Source of the DNA: Littorina saxatilis
Lineage: Eukaryota > Mollusca > Gastropoda > Littorinimorpha > Littorinidae
Length of the DNA stretch: 64,000 nucleotides
NCBI RefSeq assembly: GCF_037325665.1
Contig: NC_090253.1
Coordinates: forward strand, 42,395,941 to 42,459,940
Direction: 5' to 3'
How positions within the stretch are numbered: the first letter of the stretch is position 1; the number at the start of each line of letters is the position of its first letter. Shown piece by piece: positions 55,086 to 64,000 of the stretch. The position numbers and the translations under genes were made by a program. Under the pieces are notes generated by a model. That model did not search any database. It was not told where the DNA came from and worked only from the letters and a program-made list of their open reading frames with translations.

Positions 55086-58000
55086 TTACACAGCTTTGTC
55101 TTTGTGATTTTCACGATCAACTAACACAGTCATTTTGTGAATAGGTCGCTCTAATATGCGACTATCACCAGTGGGACGGCCGTGATTGTCTAGAGCCTTT
55201 GTTCCAACATGCACTTTCACTCGTCTGACCAGTCCATCAGATCCCGGCATCACTTCGACTACACGAGCCATGCACCACTCTGATCTGCACAAGTTCTGGT
55301 CATGCAAGACAACAACATCTCCCACCTGTACGTTTGCCTGGGGACGTTGCCAGACACGACGTTTCTGCAAAAGTGAAAGGTACTGGCTCTTCCATAGCAG
55401 CCAGAATTCGTCTGCCATCCGCTGGACACAGCGCCAACGTTTCCTGGCGTACAGGTCTGGATCTTCAAACACACCAGGGGGCGGAAGGATGGCACCTGAC
55501 TTCATGGTAAGGACGTGGTTGGGGGTCAAAGGGCGTGGTCCATCTGCCGATTCCAATGCCAGTTTGAACTCGTTGCATGCACCTACAAAGTTCGTTCCTT
55601 TGTCACACCAAATGCGTGATATGTTTCCTCGCATGGAGACAACAATGCGTAGGGCGTTGATGGAATCACTTGACATGTCATCCAGGGTTTCAATGTGGAT
55701 TGCCCTAGAGGCAAAACACGTCACGATCAGCCCGTACAAGATTAATGTCATGACCTTGACGCAGTCATCACGGTACCCTCGTTTTTTCTGGCGTTTCAGG
55801 CCCTTCAGATGCTTGACTGCGGCACTTCTGTTGTCGGGGAGGGACGGTTTCTCTGGTCGAAATGGTAAGGGCATCTCGTAGTGACCAGCTTCGTTGACCT
55901 TCACGATCTTCTTGAACTTTACATCGTCCTGGGACATGGATCCTGAGTCACTTGCAAAGTCTCTTTCCATAACATGTAATGGGTCAGTACACGAGACTTC
56001 GTCCACCTGTACCTTGTAGACGTGAGCTACACGTTCTTCTTCCCTCGATCCTGGCTTGACGATGACGCGCATGGACGAGGCTATGCCATCAAAGGCGACG
56101 GAATGCGGTGCCTTGCCGACGATGCTCCAACCTAACTTAGTCTCTACTGCAAATGGCAGTCCTTGGACAACGTTTAGGGGCATGAGGGCTTCAGCGCAGT
56201 CGTAGCCGATGAGGAGGCCTGCTTCACAGTCAGGGTACAAGGGGGGCAGTTTTGGAGACAGGTGTTGGAGATGTGGGTAAGCTTTGACAGTCTCTGAGGT
56301 GGGGATATGAGTGGGGTCAACGGTCAGATAAGGTCGTGAGATGGCAGAAGGGAGCCTGACAAACTCACTGGAGGTAGGAGAGCGGACACGCAATCCAGAG
56401 TACTTCCTGCCGGAGACCACAGCATTGTCCTCAGTCAGTGTGGAGACCCTGAGTGTAGTCGGCTGCGATTTGGCTTTAACTTCTTCAGCCACTGACTGCA
56501 CTACAAAAGTGGCGTTGGACATAGTGTCCAGTAGTGCGTACGTCAGCACTTCTACGTTGGGGTTAGAGTCACTGGAAACGAGAACGGGAACGATCATAGA
56601 CGTGAAACCGATGCTGTTTTCCTCGCTGGCCTTAAGAGCAGACACTGTAGGGGTCGACGATGACAGAGGCTCTTGAACGTCAGCAGCAGAGGTACGGTAA
56701 TTGTTCTTGTGTTCACTCGCCCCTTTGTTTTCACTCATACTGTTCTGATATTTGAAATTGTCATCGTGAAGACAAGTGGGATGAGCCTTCTTGCACTTCT
56801 TGCACGTCTGTTTCTGCATACATTGACGGCTCTGGTGATCCTTGCTTCTCAGACATCCGTAGCAGATACGGTTCTTGAACAGAAAATCTCGTATCTCAAC
56901 CAGAGGCTTCACTATGAGTTCCTTACATGTCCCAGCGTCATGGTCCGGAAGTTGACAGTGCAGACATGCGGAGACATCCTCTGTCAGGGTTGACAGGTTC
57001 GTTGTGAACTTTCTTGGTGTCCCCGATGCACTTGTCAAGCCGAAAACAGGGTCGTTAGAAATGTCTGCTTCGAGAGTAACGAACGACACGAGTTCATTGA
57101 ACAGAGGATACCTCTTCTTTTCAACCTTAGTTCGAGCAACTGTTCTAGACCATCTGTGACTCATCCAGTCTGGGAGCTTTCCGACGATCTTCCGTAGGTA
57201 CTGGGCATCATCCAGGATGCTCAGTCCACCAACTTCCTGGGCAGCAACGGAACATTGCTGCAAGAAATCGGCCAGACTTCTGAGTCCCTTGGGATCTTTG
57301 CTTTTGACTGGGGTCCATTCGTCCAGCTTGGTCCGGAAAGCTTGCGAAACGACGTATGAGTTGCCGAACCGATTTTCCAGCACTTCCATGGCTCTCTCGT
57401 AGGCATCACCTTCTCTCAGCAGAAAGAAGCCGGTCACGGCCTCCTTTGCTTGACCTCCGATGTACCGTTGCAGATACAATAACTTCTCACTGCTGGTTAT
57501 GTTTTGTCTCTCGATGAGGAACGAAAACGACGACCTCCAAATTGGATATTGGAGAGGGTCACCAACAAAAATGCACGGCTCCTGCATCGGCAAACGGTTG
57601 ATCATCAGAGCGTCTGATAGGGTTTTGGCGAGAGAGTCCATAGGAGTGTCCTGCTTGGCAGGAGTAGCACGTGGACGTTGGTAGTACGCAGACGGGGGGT
57701 AGGAGGCAAATGGACGATCTGCATGACATTCCTTGTCAAAGTTCATGTACGCAGGGGGCCTTGCGTTTTCGTTTCCCCAAATAACTTTGGGGGTGGTCTG
57801 ATGTGGGTCCAGGAATGTGGGCACGAAAGGCTCTGGTTTGGGATGTAGGTGGGTATCATAGGGGAAACAGGGTGGGGTAACTTGAAAACGTCTGTGGTCC
57901 ATGCGTTGGTGACGTTCTTCCGGGAAGTAGGTGTGTCGTTCTTGCGTCTCATCACCTTCCCTTGTCTCTGGTAGGTGATAGGACCAACCTGTGTGGTCGA

Positions 58001-59729
58001 GATCAGGCGGGCGAGAGCCTGTGACGCTTGTCGTTGAGTGTCCAACGTTGTGCAGAGGCGGCTGACCAGTGTATGCACCGAGAGGGTGCTGCAGTGTGGT
58101 CAGCAGCGCTGTAGGCCGCATGGAGGATGTAGTTGCAGCCGTCGTGTAGTTGGGTGTGAAGGGCTCCTGATGGACGAAAGGAGCGCTCGTTCCGACGTGA
58201 TGGGGGGCGTTGACATCCTCTCTACGTTGAGGTCCGTACGCCTCGTAGGTGGCGTTGTTGGTAGTAGCGGCGCTTGTAGAGGCGCTGACTCCAACGACGA
58301 GGTCCACGACAGGTAACGCGTGCTGTCGTGGCTCAGTCGTTGTGGTTCCTGCGACGAAGTTGGTGACAGCAGCGTTGACGTTGACAGTCGAGATGTCATG
58401 GGTGCTGGCGGCTTGGCAGACAGGAACAGACGTGAAGTCCATGGCTGGCTGGTGTGTCCTTTGGTCAGCAATGACGGCAGCTTGACAGACAGGAACAGAC
58501 GTGGCGTCCAAGGCTGGCTGGTGTGTCCCTTGGTCAGCAATGACGGCAGCACCTGTCCCTATTCCTATCGCTGTTTGTTCATTGTTTAAAGGAGGGGCTT
58601 CAAGACTGTACAGGGGAACGGAAGGACGAGGGTGGAACCTAGTGTTCAACAAATCGACTGACGGTAGATCAGGGAGATCCTGCTGAACTGTATCACATTG
58701 TTCTAGTACCCGTATCCTAGCCTGCCGCTCTCTGTTGATATTTTGGCGTTCAGTAAACTTGATAAACCTCAACGCCTTCTTCTGCTTAAGTTCATCAAGA
58801 GCTGCTTCAGCTGCATCGTTAGCCTGCAGAGATTCTTCACTAGCCTTCCTCTCGGCTTCTCTAAGGGCTGCTTCAGCCGTATCCTTAGCCTTCCTTTCTG
58901 CCTCTTTAAGAACTGCTTCAGCTGCTACAGCTGCGTCCTTAGCCTTCCTTTCGGCTTCTCTAGCCTTCCTAGCTGCTGTTCTCTCAACTTGTTGTTGTTG
59001 CAAAAGATCCAGTTCACTGAGCTGAGCTTCTTTTATGGCTTCTGCTTCGACCTTAATGCCAATAGACACAGCCTCTAGCTTAAGAGTCAATTTAGCCTCT
59101 TCAGAGCTAACACTTCCAGAGCGGAGAGACTCAGGGTGAGAACCGGCTAGGCTACCTGATCTTCTGCTGCCTGACTTGAAGCTAGCTGGCTTGTAAATGG
59201 CTGACCTAATGCTAGCTGTTTTATGGCTGACAGGCTTGACACTGACTGACTTGTGGGTGGATGACCCAACGCTAGGTGTAACACTGCTATGCCTGGAAGT
59301 AGGCTTCTTAGTCACCTGCACGCTAGTCGTTTGTCTGTCAAGAGCTCGATCAATGTCAAACATAATGTTCTGAACTGTTCTCTGAACATCATCCCAACTT
59401 TCCTGAATGGGTTCACCGCTACCAATACTACGAAGACCTTTCTCTATGTCACCAAGATCCTTGTACATGCTCAAAACAATTTGTTTTTGACTGGTTAACG
59501 ACTCTTGATTAGGAGTTTCTTGGTTAAGCTCTGTTACTACCTCATCAATTGCTCGTTCCAAGAATGTTCGTTGTCTTGCAAAGTTTCTAGTTTTGATCTC
59601 AATCTGGTACTCTCTACCTTTTTCAGTAGGCTTAATGTCACGCCTAGGCCTTTGAGAATGTTCATCTTCATCGCCGTTAATGTCATAACCTGAAGCTTCC
59701 AATGGTTTATCTGCTGGAATCTCCTCCAT
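55086..59729 (-). CDS. BEL/Pao polyprotein frame, 1,547 codons (fossil)
   Basis: Parts in order: an N-terminal acidic and then Ala/Glu/Lys-rich coiled coil (about residues 225-340, EAERKAKDAAVAAEA); a Pro/Thr-rich linker with two copies of a VPVCQAAVIADQ-type unit; a Gag-like DUF1759-type region (DPLQYPIWRSSFSFLI, GQAKEAVTGFF); zinc knuckles (CYGCLRSKDHQSRQC, CKKCKKAHPTC); an A17-like protease region (YALLDTMSNATFV); integrase-like text (SRAIHIETLDDMSSDSI, IWCDKGTNFVGA); and a C-terminal DUF5641-like domain (NVQVGDVVVLHDQN, WCMARVVEVMPGSDG). The set identifies BEL/Pao. No function is proposed for the host. Confidence 0.88.
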   Translation of the reverse strand: MEEIPADKPLEASGYDINGDEDEHSQRPRRDIKPTEKGREYQIEIKTRNFARQRTFLERAIDEVVTELNQETPNQESLTSQKQIVLSMYKDLGDIEKGLRSIGSGEPIQESWDDVQRTVQNIMFDIDRALDRQTTSVQVTKKPTSRHSSVTPSVGSSTHKSVSVKPVSHKTASIRSAIYKPASFKSGSRRSGSLAGSHPESLRSGSVSSEEAKLTLKLEAVSIGIKVEAEAIKEAQLSELDLLQQQQVERTAARKAREAERKAKDAAVAAEAVLKEAERKAKDTAEAALREAERKASEESLQANDAAEAALDELKQKKALRFIKFTERQNINRERQARIRVLEQCDTVQQDLPDLPSVDLLNTRFHPRPSVPLYSLEAPPLNNEQTAIGIGTGAAVIADQGTHQPALDATSVPVCQAAVIADQRTHQPAMDFTSVPVCQAASTHDISTVNVNAAVTNFVAGTTTTEPRQHALPVVDLVVGVSASTSAATTNNATYEAYGPQRREDVNAPHHVGTSAPFVHQEPFTPNYTTAATTSSMRPTALLTTLQHPLGAYTGQPPLHNVGHSTTSVTGSRPPDLDHTGWSYHLPETREGDETQERHTYFPEERHQRMDHRRFQVTPPCFPYDTHLHPKPEPFVPTFLDPHQTTPKVIWGNENARPPAYMNFDKECHADRPFASYPPSAYYQRPRATPAKQDTPMDSLAKTLSDALMINRLPMQEPCIFVGDPLQYPIWRSSFSFLIERQNITSSEKLLYLQRYIGGQAKEAVTGFFLLREGDAYERAMEVLENRFGNSYVVSQAFRTKLDEWTPVKSKDPKGLRSLADFLQQCSVAAQEVGGLSILDDAQYLRKIVGKLPDWMSHRWSRTVARTKVEKKRYPLFNELVSFVTLEADISNDPVFGLTSASGTPRKFTTNLSTLTEDVSACLHCQLPDHDAGTCKELIVKPLVEIRDFLFKNRICYGCLRSKDHQSRQCMQKQTCKKCKKAHPTCLHDDNFKYQNSMSENKGASEHKNNYRTSAADVQEPLSSSTPTVSALKASEENSIGFTSMIVPVLVSSDSNPNVEVLTYALLDTMSNATFVVQSVAEEVKAKSQPTTLRVSTLTEDNAVVSGRKYSGLRVRSPTSSEFVRLPSAISRPYLTVDPTHIPTSETVKAYPHLQHLSPKLPPLYPDCEAGLLIGYDCAEALMPLNVVQGLPFAVETKLGWSIVGKAPHSVAFDGIASSMRVIVKPGSREEERVAHVYKVQVDEVSCTDPLHVMERDFASDSGSMSQDDVKFKKIVKVNEAGHYEMPLPFRPEKPSLPDNRSAAVKHLKGLKRQKKRGYRDDCVKVMTLILYGLIVTCFASRAIHIETLDDMSSDSINALRIVVSMRGNISRIWCDKGTNFVGACNEFKLALESADGPRPLTPNHVLTMKSGAILPPPGVFEDPDLYARKRWRCVQRMADEFWLLWKSQYLSLLQKRRVWQRPQANVQVGDVVVLHDQNLCRSEWCMARVVEVMPGSDGLVRRVKVHVGTKALDNHGRPTGDSRILERPIHKMTVLVDRENHKDKAV

Positions 59730-59984
59730 TACAATGTTCGCTTATTCAAAAGCACTAAAAACATACATAAGGTTTATCTGGTTATAAAGTAAAATGAGTC
59801 GATCCGAGGGTCGTTTGGGATAATACACAAAAGTCACAAAAAATGCGCCGGATACGGAGTAGGAAGATCTCTAACCGACAAGTTGATCTATGTCAAACTA
59901 TGGTTCACTAACACAGTGACAAGTAACAATAAAGTCTTTTGCTGGTTATCAACAGCTACGTTTACGTTCATTGAGCGTCAATAA

Positions 59985-60250
59985 CAAAAGTTCTTTACAT
60001 TCACTTGGCTGGACTTCAGCTAAAGTTCTGTACTAGGCATCAGCAGCTAAGTTGTTTACTTCAGCTAAAGTTCTTTACTGGACGACAGCAACTAAAGTTT
60101 TTTACTGGGCGACAGCAACTAAAGTTTTTTACTGGGCGTCAGCAGCTAAGTTTTTTACTTTAGCTAAAGTTCTTTCACTGGGCGTCAGCAGCTAAGACTT
60201 TTACCTCAGCTAAAGTTCTTTACTGGGCGACAGCAAGCTAAGTTTTTTAC
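59985..60250 (-). repeat. Tandem repeats in the BEL/Pao leader
   Basis: Between the 5' LTR and the polyprotein start, a unit of about 30-35 bp (TTTTTTACTGGGCGACAGCA then ACTAAAG) is repeated about seven times with variation. Confidence 0.75.
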
Positions 60251-61979
60251 TGTGCGCGCCTTCGTGAGCGAGGCTGGTACTACATATTGTTCATACGAAA
60301 TGACAAACACAGGTTACAAGCGATAACGCGCAAAAGTACTGGTTTATTATTTTACATCTGACACTAAGGTATCAGTAATGCATATATAGTTACAGTACTA
60401 CGTAATGAGATACTACGTATTGCGGTAAAAAACTTATGGACAGAAAGAAAAAGAGAAAAGAAAACAAATTATTAAACATGGCAAAAGTATCAAATGCATT
60501 AACAAGACACGAGAAGTAAATACAAGAAAAATAAACAATCACAAGACAGGCAAAGACAAACAGACAAGAAAGTTACAATTACCACACACTCGTTGGTTAG
60601 TCCTTCAACAACAATAAAGAGTTACGTTCTGTACGTTCAACAACAATAAAGAATTACGTTCCGTACGTTCAACAATACCATAAGCACTAAGAATACTCAA
60701 GAAACTTAGCATACATACGTTTAAAACCAAAATGGCTACTTTCAGAAACATACAAAAACGTTGACTCATCAGGCCAGGAATACAAAGCAAACTGTCATAC
60801 CAAAAAAGTCTAACGACAACGTTCCTGCGTTAATCAAAGTCACAAACAAGATATTTACTCATCCACTTTCCCTCAATAACGTTACAAGAAATAAGCCCGT
60901 TTACAAACGATCACCACAGACCGCAAGCTTCTTTTACCTAAATTCTTTTAACGTAAGGCTGAAAAAGTCGGAGAAAACGTTTCACTTCGAACTTCGTTAA
61001 CCACAGAAAACACAAGTTATCATTATAAACATTAGCGACTTTCTAGCGTCTACAAAACATTGCTGTACGTTCACAACACTAGAACAGTTGAACACACAAT
61101 AAAGAAACACTACAACAAGTCAGACTTTCAACTCACGTTATACATAAACAACTCACAAAGTCATTACAAAAAGGCGACCAAAACACAACACAAACAAGTA
61201 ACAACAAAATTACCTTATGCGCTGTGTGGGTTGACCAGCAGTACCAAAACGTGTTGCCTCACAAACGAAGGGCACAAAACGATTCACACTTGAGAAACAA
61301 CTGTCTCCAAGAACATTACGTTGACGTTAAAACATAAGAAACACTCCGTTGGTTCACTTAATAACCTTCATACGTTTACATCAAAACCAAACGCTTCCTA
61401 AAACCCTCAGATCGACTGACGAGACAGGAGTCAAGCAGTGGTATTTATGGAAACAAAAACCTAACATGGAATAGTTATTCAAAAGTCAAAGGTCACCGGA
61501 TTGACCAACCAACAACATTCCTAAGACAGAATCGGGTGAAACTACTATTTTACAACCAATCAGTAACCGATCACGCACTCCGTGCATGCCCAAAACTTAA
61601 AACGGTATATTTAACAGAAAGAAGACCAAGGAACTAGCTGACATCACAAAGCTAAAAACACGTGAGTCACACGTATTCTAAAACTTGCAACGCAGATTCA
61701 CAGGGCTCACCTCAAAATCAAAACACGGAAAAGAGCACGTGAATCTCACGGTGTTCTAGAACTAAACGACGCAGTTTGTGACACTCCGACCAAAACCAGG
61801 TCACAACAACTGAACAAGCAGCACGTGAATCTCACGTAAAAATATTAACGCTCCACAAAACGGGTCACAACAAGGTGCCACAATAAAAACACGGTTTACT
61901 TCTTTTTACATCGTGCAATGGCTTGAGCAAACGTAATTACAACAAAAGTAGGTGACTGCATGCCACATCGGCATGCACA
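60251..61979 (-). repeat. BEL/Pao 5' LTR
   Basis: See the 3' LTR. It borders the DIRS reverse transcriptase part on the right through the CGGAC duplication. Confidence 0.9.
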
Positions 61980-61984
61980 CGGAC

Positions 61985-62812
61985 CGTCCAGGAGACCGTA
62001 TCGAAAGACATCCCCAAGTAGGTGAACGTCTGTGACGGTACGAGCTCGGACTTTGCTTGGTTGACCGAGAATCCCAGCAGGCTGGCCTCTCGGAGAACCA
62101 TCTGGGTGTGCTGAGAGCAAAGAACCTCGCTCTGGCCCAAGATGAGCCAGTCGTCGAGGTAAGCCCTCAGACGAACACCCCGGGCCCTCACCAGTGCGCA
62201 AACCTGTCTCACCACCATGGTGAAAACCCATGGAGCGAGAGACAGGCCAAAGGGAAGTGCGCGGAACTGGTAGACTTGATCTGCCCACCGGAAACGGAGC
62301 CATTTCCGGTCGGCTGGATGCACCAAAATGTGGAAGTATGCATCCGTCAAGTCTATGGAGGTCGCCCAATCTCCCGGGCGGAGTGCATCTCTGACCGAGG
62401 CAGGCGTCTCCATTTTGAACCGAATCGTTCTCAGAAAGGTGTTGAGGAACGATAGGTCCAAAACAGGACGCCAGGCTCCCGAGGCCTTGGGGACGGCAAA
62501 GAGCCGCCCGTAAAACCCCGGGGAGCTGTGGTCTGAGACTGCCTCCACCGCGCCCTTCTCCACCAGAGAGGCAACCTCCGAGCGGAGGACGGCCCTTGCC
62601 TCTTGTGAGAAGGGTGGCTTGAAGGCTGGAGGAGACCTGGAAAGAGGGGCCTTGTCCTCCAGCCACAGTAAGCGGAATCCCGACCTCACAACGCCCACTA
62701 TCCATTGGCTGTTCGTAGACTCCAGCCAATGCGACAGCGCCCGTGAAGGGCCCCCCGCCATCACCAAGGTGGAGGGCGGGGGGGGGGGGGGGTGAAGTCG
62801 GGGACGCTTCAT
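61985..62812 (-). CDS. DIRS reverse transcriptase region (fossil)
   Basis: From ATG at 62812 the frame contains VASLVEKGAVEAV, FYGRLFAVPKASGAWRPVLD, WATSIDLTDAYFHI, ALPFGLSLAPWVFT and the catalytic box RAYLDDWLI, all typical of DIRS-type reverse transcriptases. It reaches the BEL/Pao insertion. Its start overlaps the end of the Gag-like frame by 4 bp. Confidence 0.85.
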
Positions 62813-63957
62813 TGGGGGTGAGGCTTTCCCTGGGGAGCGCCTCTACCCCTGCCCGAAGAGGATCTCTTGCCCGACCCGCGGGAAGGGGCATGAGGCCTCT
62901 TGCGGGAAGCAGGGTGCGGCTGAGCGGAGGTCTTAGTCTGTTTAGACTGAGCCTGCTTAGGCGCGGCCTGCTTCTGCTGCTTCAGATTCTGAAGAGCGAA
63001 AGAAGAGAACTGAGTGTCTCTGTTACTCTCAATCTCCTGCTTCCTGGCATCAGAGGCCAGGTGGCCGAAGAGAGAGCCCTCGACCAAGGGCGACGAACGG
63101 AGGGTGTTCCTTGTCGACTCCTCAGTGAACTGTGAGTGGGCAAGGAACAAGTCCCTTCTGCACATGACCGCATGAGTGTAGTGCAGAGAGGACAACCTCA
63201 TCTGTTCTTCATTCACCCTCGCGAGTGTCGAGAGAAGAGTGCAGATGTCTTCCGCGTCCTGCTCCGTGCTCAGAGTAAAGGGCGCCAACGACTCTGTGAG
63301 AGCCCGAGAAAGGGCGCGAAGAAGCGTCTCCGAAATGGAACTAAGTTCCAAGAGCTGTCTGCCAACTTCTTCAGAAGCGGAAAGAGTCTGCTCAGAAAGA
63401 GGCAGACAGGACTCCTTCTTCAGGGGCTTCGTGAGAAGTGGAAGAAGTTCCGGTGTGACCTGCAAAGGTGCACGCGGAAGCGCAAACAGCGAGAGCAAGT
63501 TCCGAGACAACTTGGGCATAGGCAACTTCCTCTGAGCCGCAAGAGGAACAAAGGAGGAAGCCTGAGCAGGAGAGGCTAAATATTCCAAAGCCGGTTCAGG
63601 AGCTGAACCATGAGGCACCAGCAAAGGAACTGGGGCTGAAGGTAGACCACCGCCAGAGGTCGTGCCCTTGGCGAAGAGCCTTGAGAACTGAAACGCCACT
63701 GAGGGCGACTCAAGGAACCGGAAGTAGCTATCTTCCTCCTTCGCCAACCGGAAGTCAGCCATCGCGGAAGGCGCGGCCGCAGAGGGCATCGCCGAAGCTG
63801 TAGCTCCTTCCGGAAAATAGCGGGACGTGACCTCCGCGGCCGCTTCAAGGGCAACCTTGAAATTGGCCGGAGCCCCCGAAAGCGTCTGCTCGTCGTCGAG
63901 GGACCTAGCGTCCGAAGCAACGAACGAAGGAGGTGGCGCAAAGCCATCCGAATCCAC
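62809..63957 (-). CDS. DIRS Gag-like frame (fossil)
   Basis: A 382-codon frame starting MDSDGFAPPPSFVASDARS, with a helical middle (SISETLLRALSRALTESL, FLAHSQFTEESTRN) and a basic C-terminus (ASRKRPHAPSRGSGKRSSSG). The position before the reverse transcriptase and the basic tail fit a DIRS ORF1 capsid-like protein. The sequence itself is not strongly recognisable. Confidence 0.65.
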   Translation of the reverse strand: MDSDGFAPPPSFVASDARSLDDEQTLSGAPANFKVALEAAAEVTSRYFPEGATASAMPSAAAPSAMADFRLAKEEDSYFRFLESPSVAFQFSRLFAKGTTSGGGLPSAPVPLLVPHGSAPEPALEYLASPAQASSFVPLAAQRKLPMPKLSRNLLSLFALPRAPLQVTPELLPLLTKPLKKESCLPLSEQTLSASEEVGRQLLELSSISETLLRALSRALTESLAPFTLSTEQDAEDICTLLSTLARVNEEQMRLSSLHYTHAVMCRRDLFLAHSQFTEESTRNTLRSSPLVEGSLFGHLASDARKQEIESNRDTQFSSFALQNLKQQKQAAPKQAQSKQTKTSAQPHPASRKRPHAPSRGSGKRSSSGRGRGAPQGKPHPQ

Positions 63958-64000
63958 AAAAGGACGTTGTGCCGAGGGGCCAGAAAACTGACGTCCGTCC

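Larger units (their letters stand above)
53006..61979 (-). mobile_element. BEL/Pao LTR retrotransposon inserted in the DIRS element
   Basis: Fossil entry. LTRs of 1,729 bp (53006-54734 and 60251-61979) begin TGTGCGCGCC and end GCATGCACA. The 5-bp target duplication CGGAC is at 53001-53005 and 61980-61984. Only one difference between the LTRs was noticed by eye, so the insertion is very young. One long minus-strand frame with BEL/Pao parts lies between. The element is not whole, with about one or two breaks. Confidence 0.92.
50386..64000 (-). mobile_element. DIRS-type tyrosine-recombinase retrotransposon, interrupted by a BEL/Pao element
   Basis: Treated as a fossil. On the minus strand, parts in order are: Gag-like frame (62809-63957), reverse transcriptase (61985-62812), then, after the BEL/Pao insertion, RNase H-containing part (about 51902-53000) and tyrosine recombinase (about 50830-52000). 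The left terminus is a large inverted repeat (50386-50732). The right end is outside the window. Use of overlapping frames is known for DIRS elements. Apart from the insertion it appears to carry only about one or two breaks, so it is young to moderate in age. Confidence 0.85.

Noticed and set aside
55186-55881. A 231-codon plus-strand frame
   Set aside because: Shadow of the BEL/Pao polyprotein on the opposite strand, with no recognised domain.
61896-62891. A 331-codon Pro/Gly-rich minus-strand frame overlapping the DIRS reverse transcriptase
   Set aside because: The reverse transcriptase motifs are in the other frame (62812 start); this one is a GC-rich shadow.

Overview
The window looks like an intron-rich, repeat-rich animal genome, most likely a marine gastropod mollusc. 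The basis is three metazoan genes with short exons and GT-AG introns (MORC2, CUSTOS and TMEM248 homologues), one long single-exon ankyrin/SOCS-type gene, and a dense population of SINEs, MITEs, DIRS and BEL/Pao retroelements of the sort common in molluscs. The gastropod assignment rests on the general look of the repeats and is inference; no species is claimed. No rRNA, stand-alone tRNA or CRISPR array was found.

Layout. Positions 1-323 (minus) hold the start of an unrecognised open frame that runs off the left edge. From 2702 to 16821 (minus) lie eleven exons encoding the N-terminal 362 residues of MORC2: GHKL ATPase, transducer-like region and the MORC2-type coiled-coil insertion. The rest of the gene lies left of the window. 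About 720 bp away, CUSTOS (C12orf43 homologue) runs in the opposite direction from 17543 to 26537 in five exons and looks complete (400 aa). The two genes are head to head and probably share a promoter region. Positions 32505-34982 (minus) hold an uninterrupted 825-codon gene with a C-terminal SOCS box, preceded by a 5' UTR exon with a short upstream ORF. Positions 48387-49980 (minus) hold the last two coding exons of TMEM248; its 5' part lies beyond the right edge, or is hidden by the transposons.

From about 50386 to the right edge the sequence is a DIRS-type tyrosine-recombinase retrotransposon on the minus strand. It is split by a 8,974-bp BEL/Pao LTR retrotransposon (53006-61979) with near-identical 1,729-bp LTRs and a 5-bp target duplication.

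The introns and intergenic DNA are almost entirely mobile-element sequence, and many boundaries can be fixed exactly by target-site duplications. They include a 5'-truncated LINE; piggyBac-like (TTAA), hAT-like (8 bp), Kolobok-like (TTAA), mariner-like (TA) and TAA-duplicating MITEs; at least four SINE-like families; and two families packed with AGGTCA/TCAAGGTCA motifs. Several are nested two or three deep. A diverged duplicate of the CUSTOS 3' flank (near 38972-39247) preserves empty sites for two insertions.

The host genes do not form an obvious pathway. MORC2 is a chromatin-silencing ATPase, CUSTOS a nuclear Wnt-linked factor, the SOCS-box protein a candidate ubiquitin-ligase adaptor and TMEM248 a poorly characterised membrane protein.
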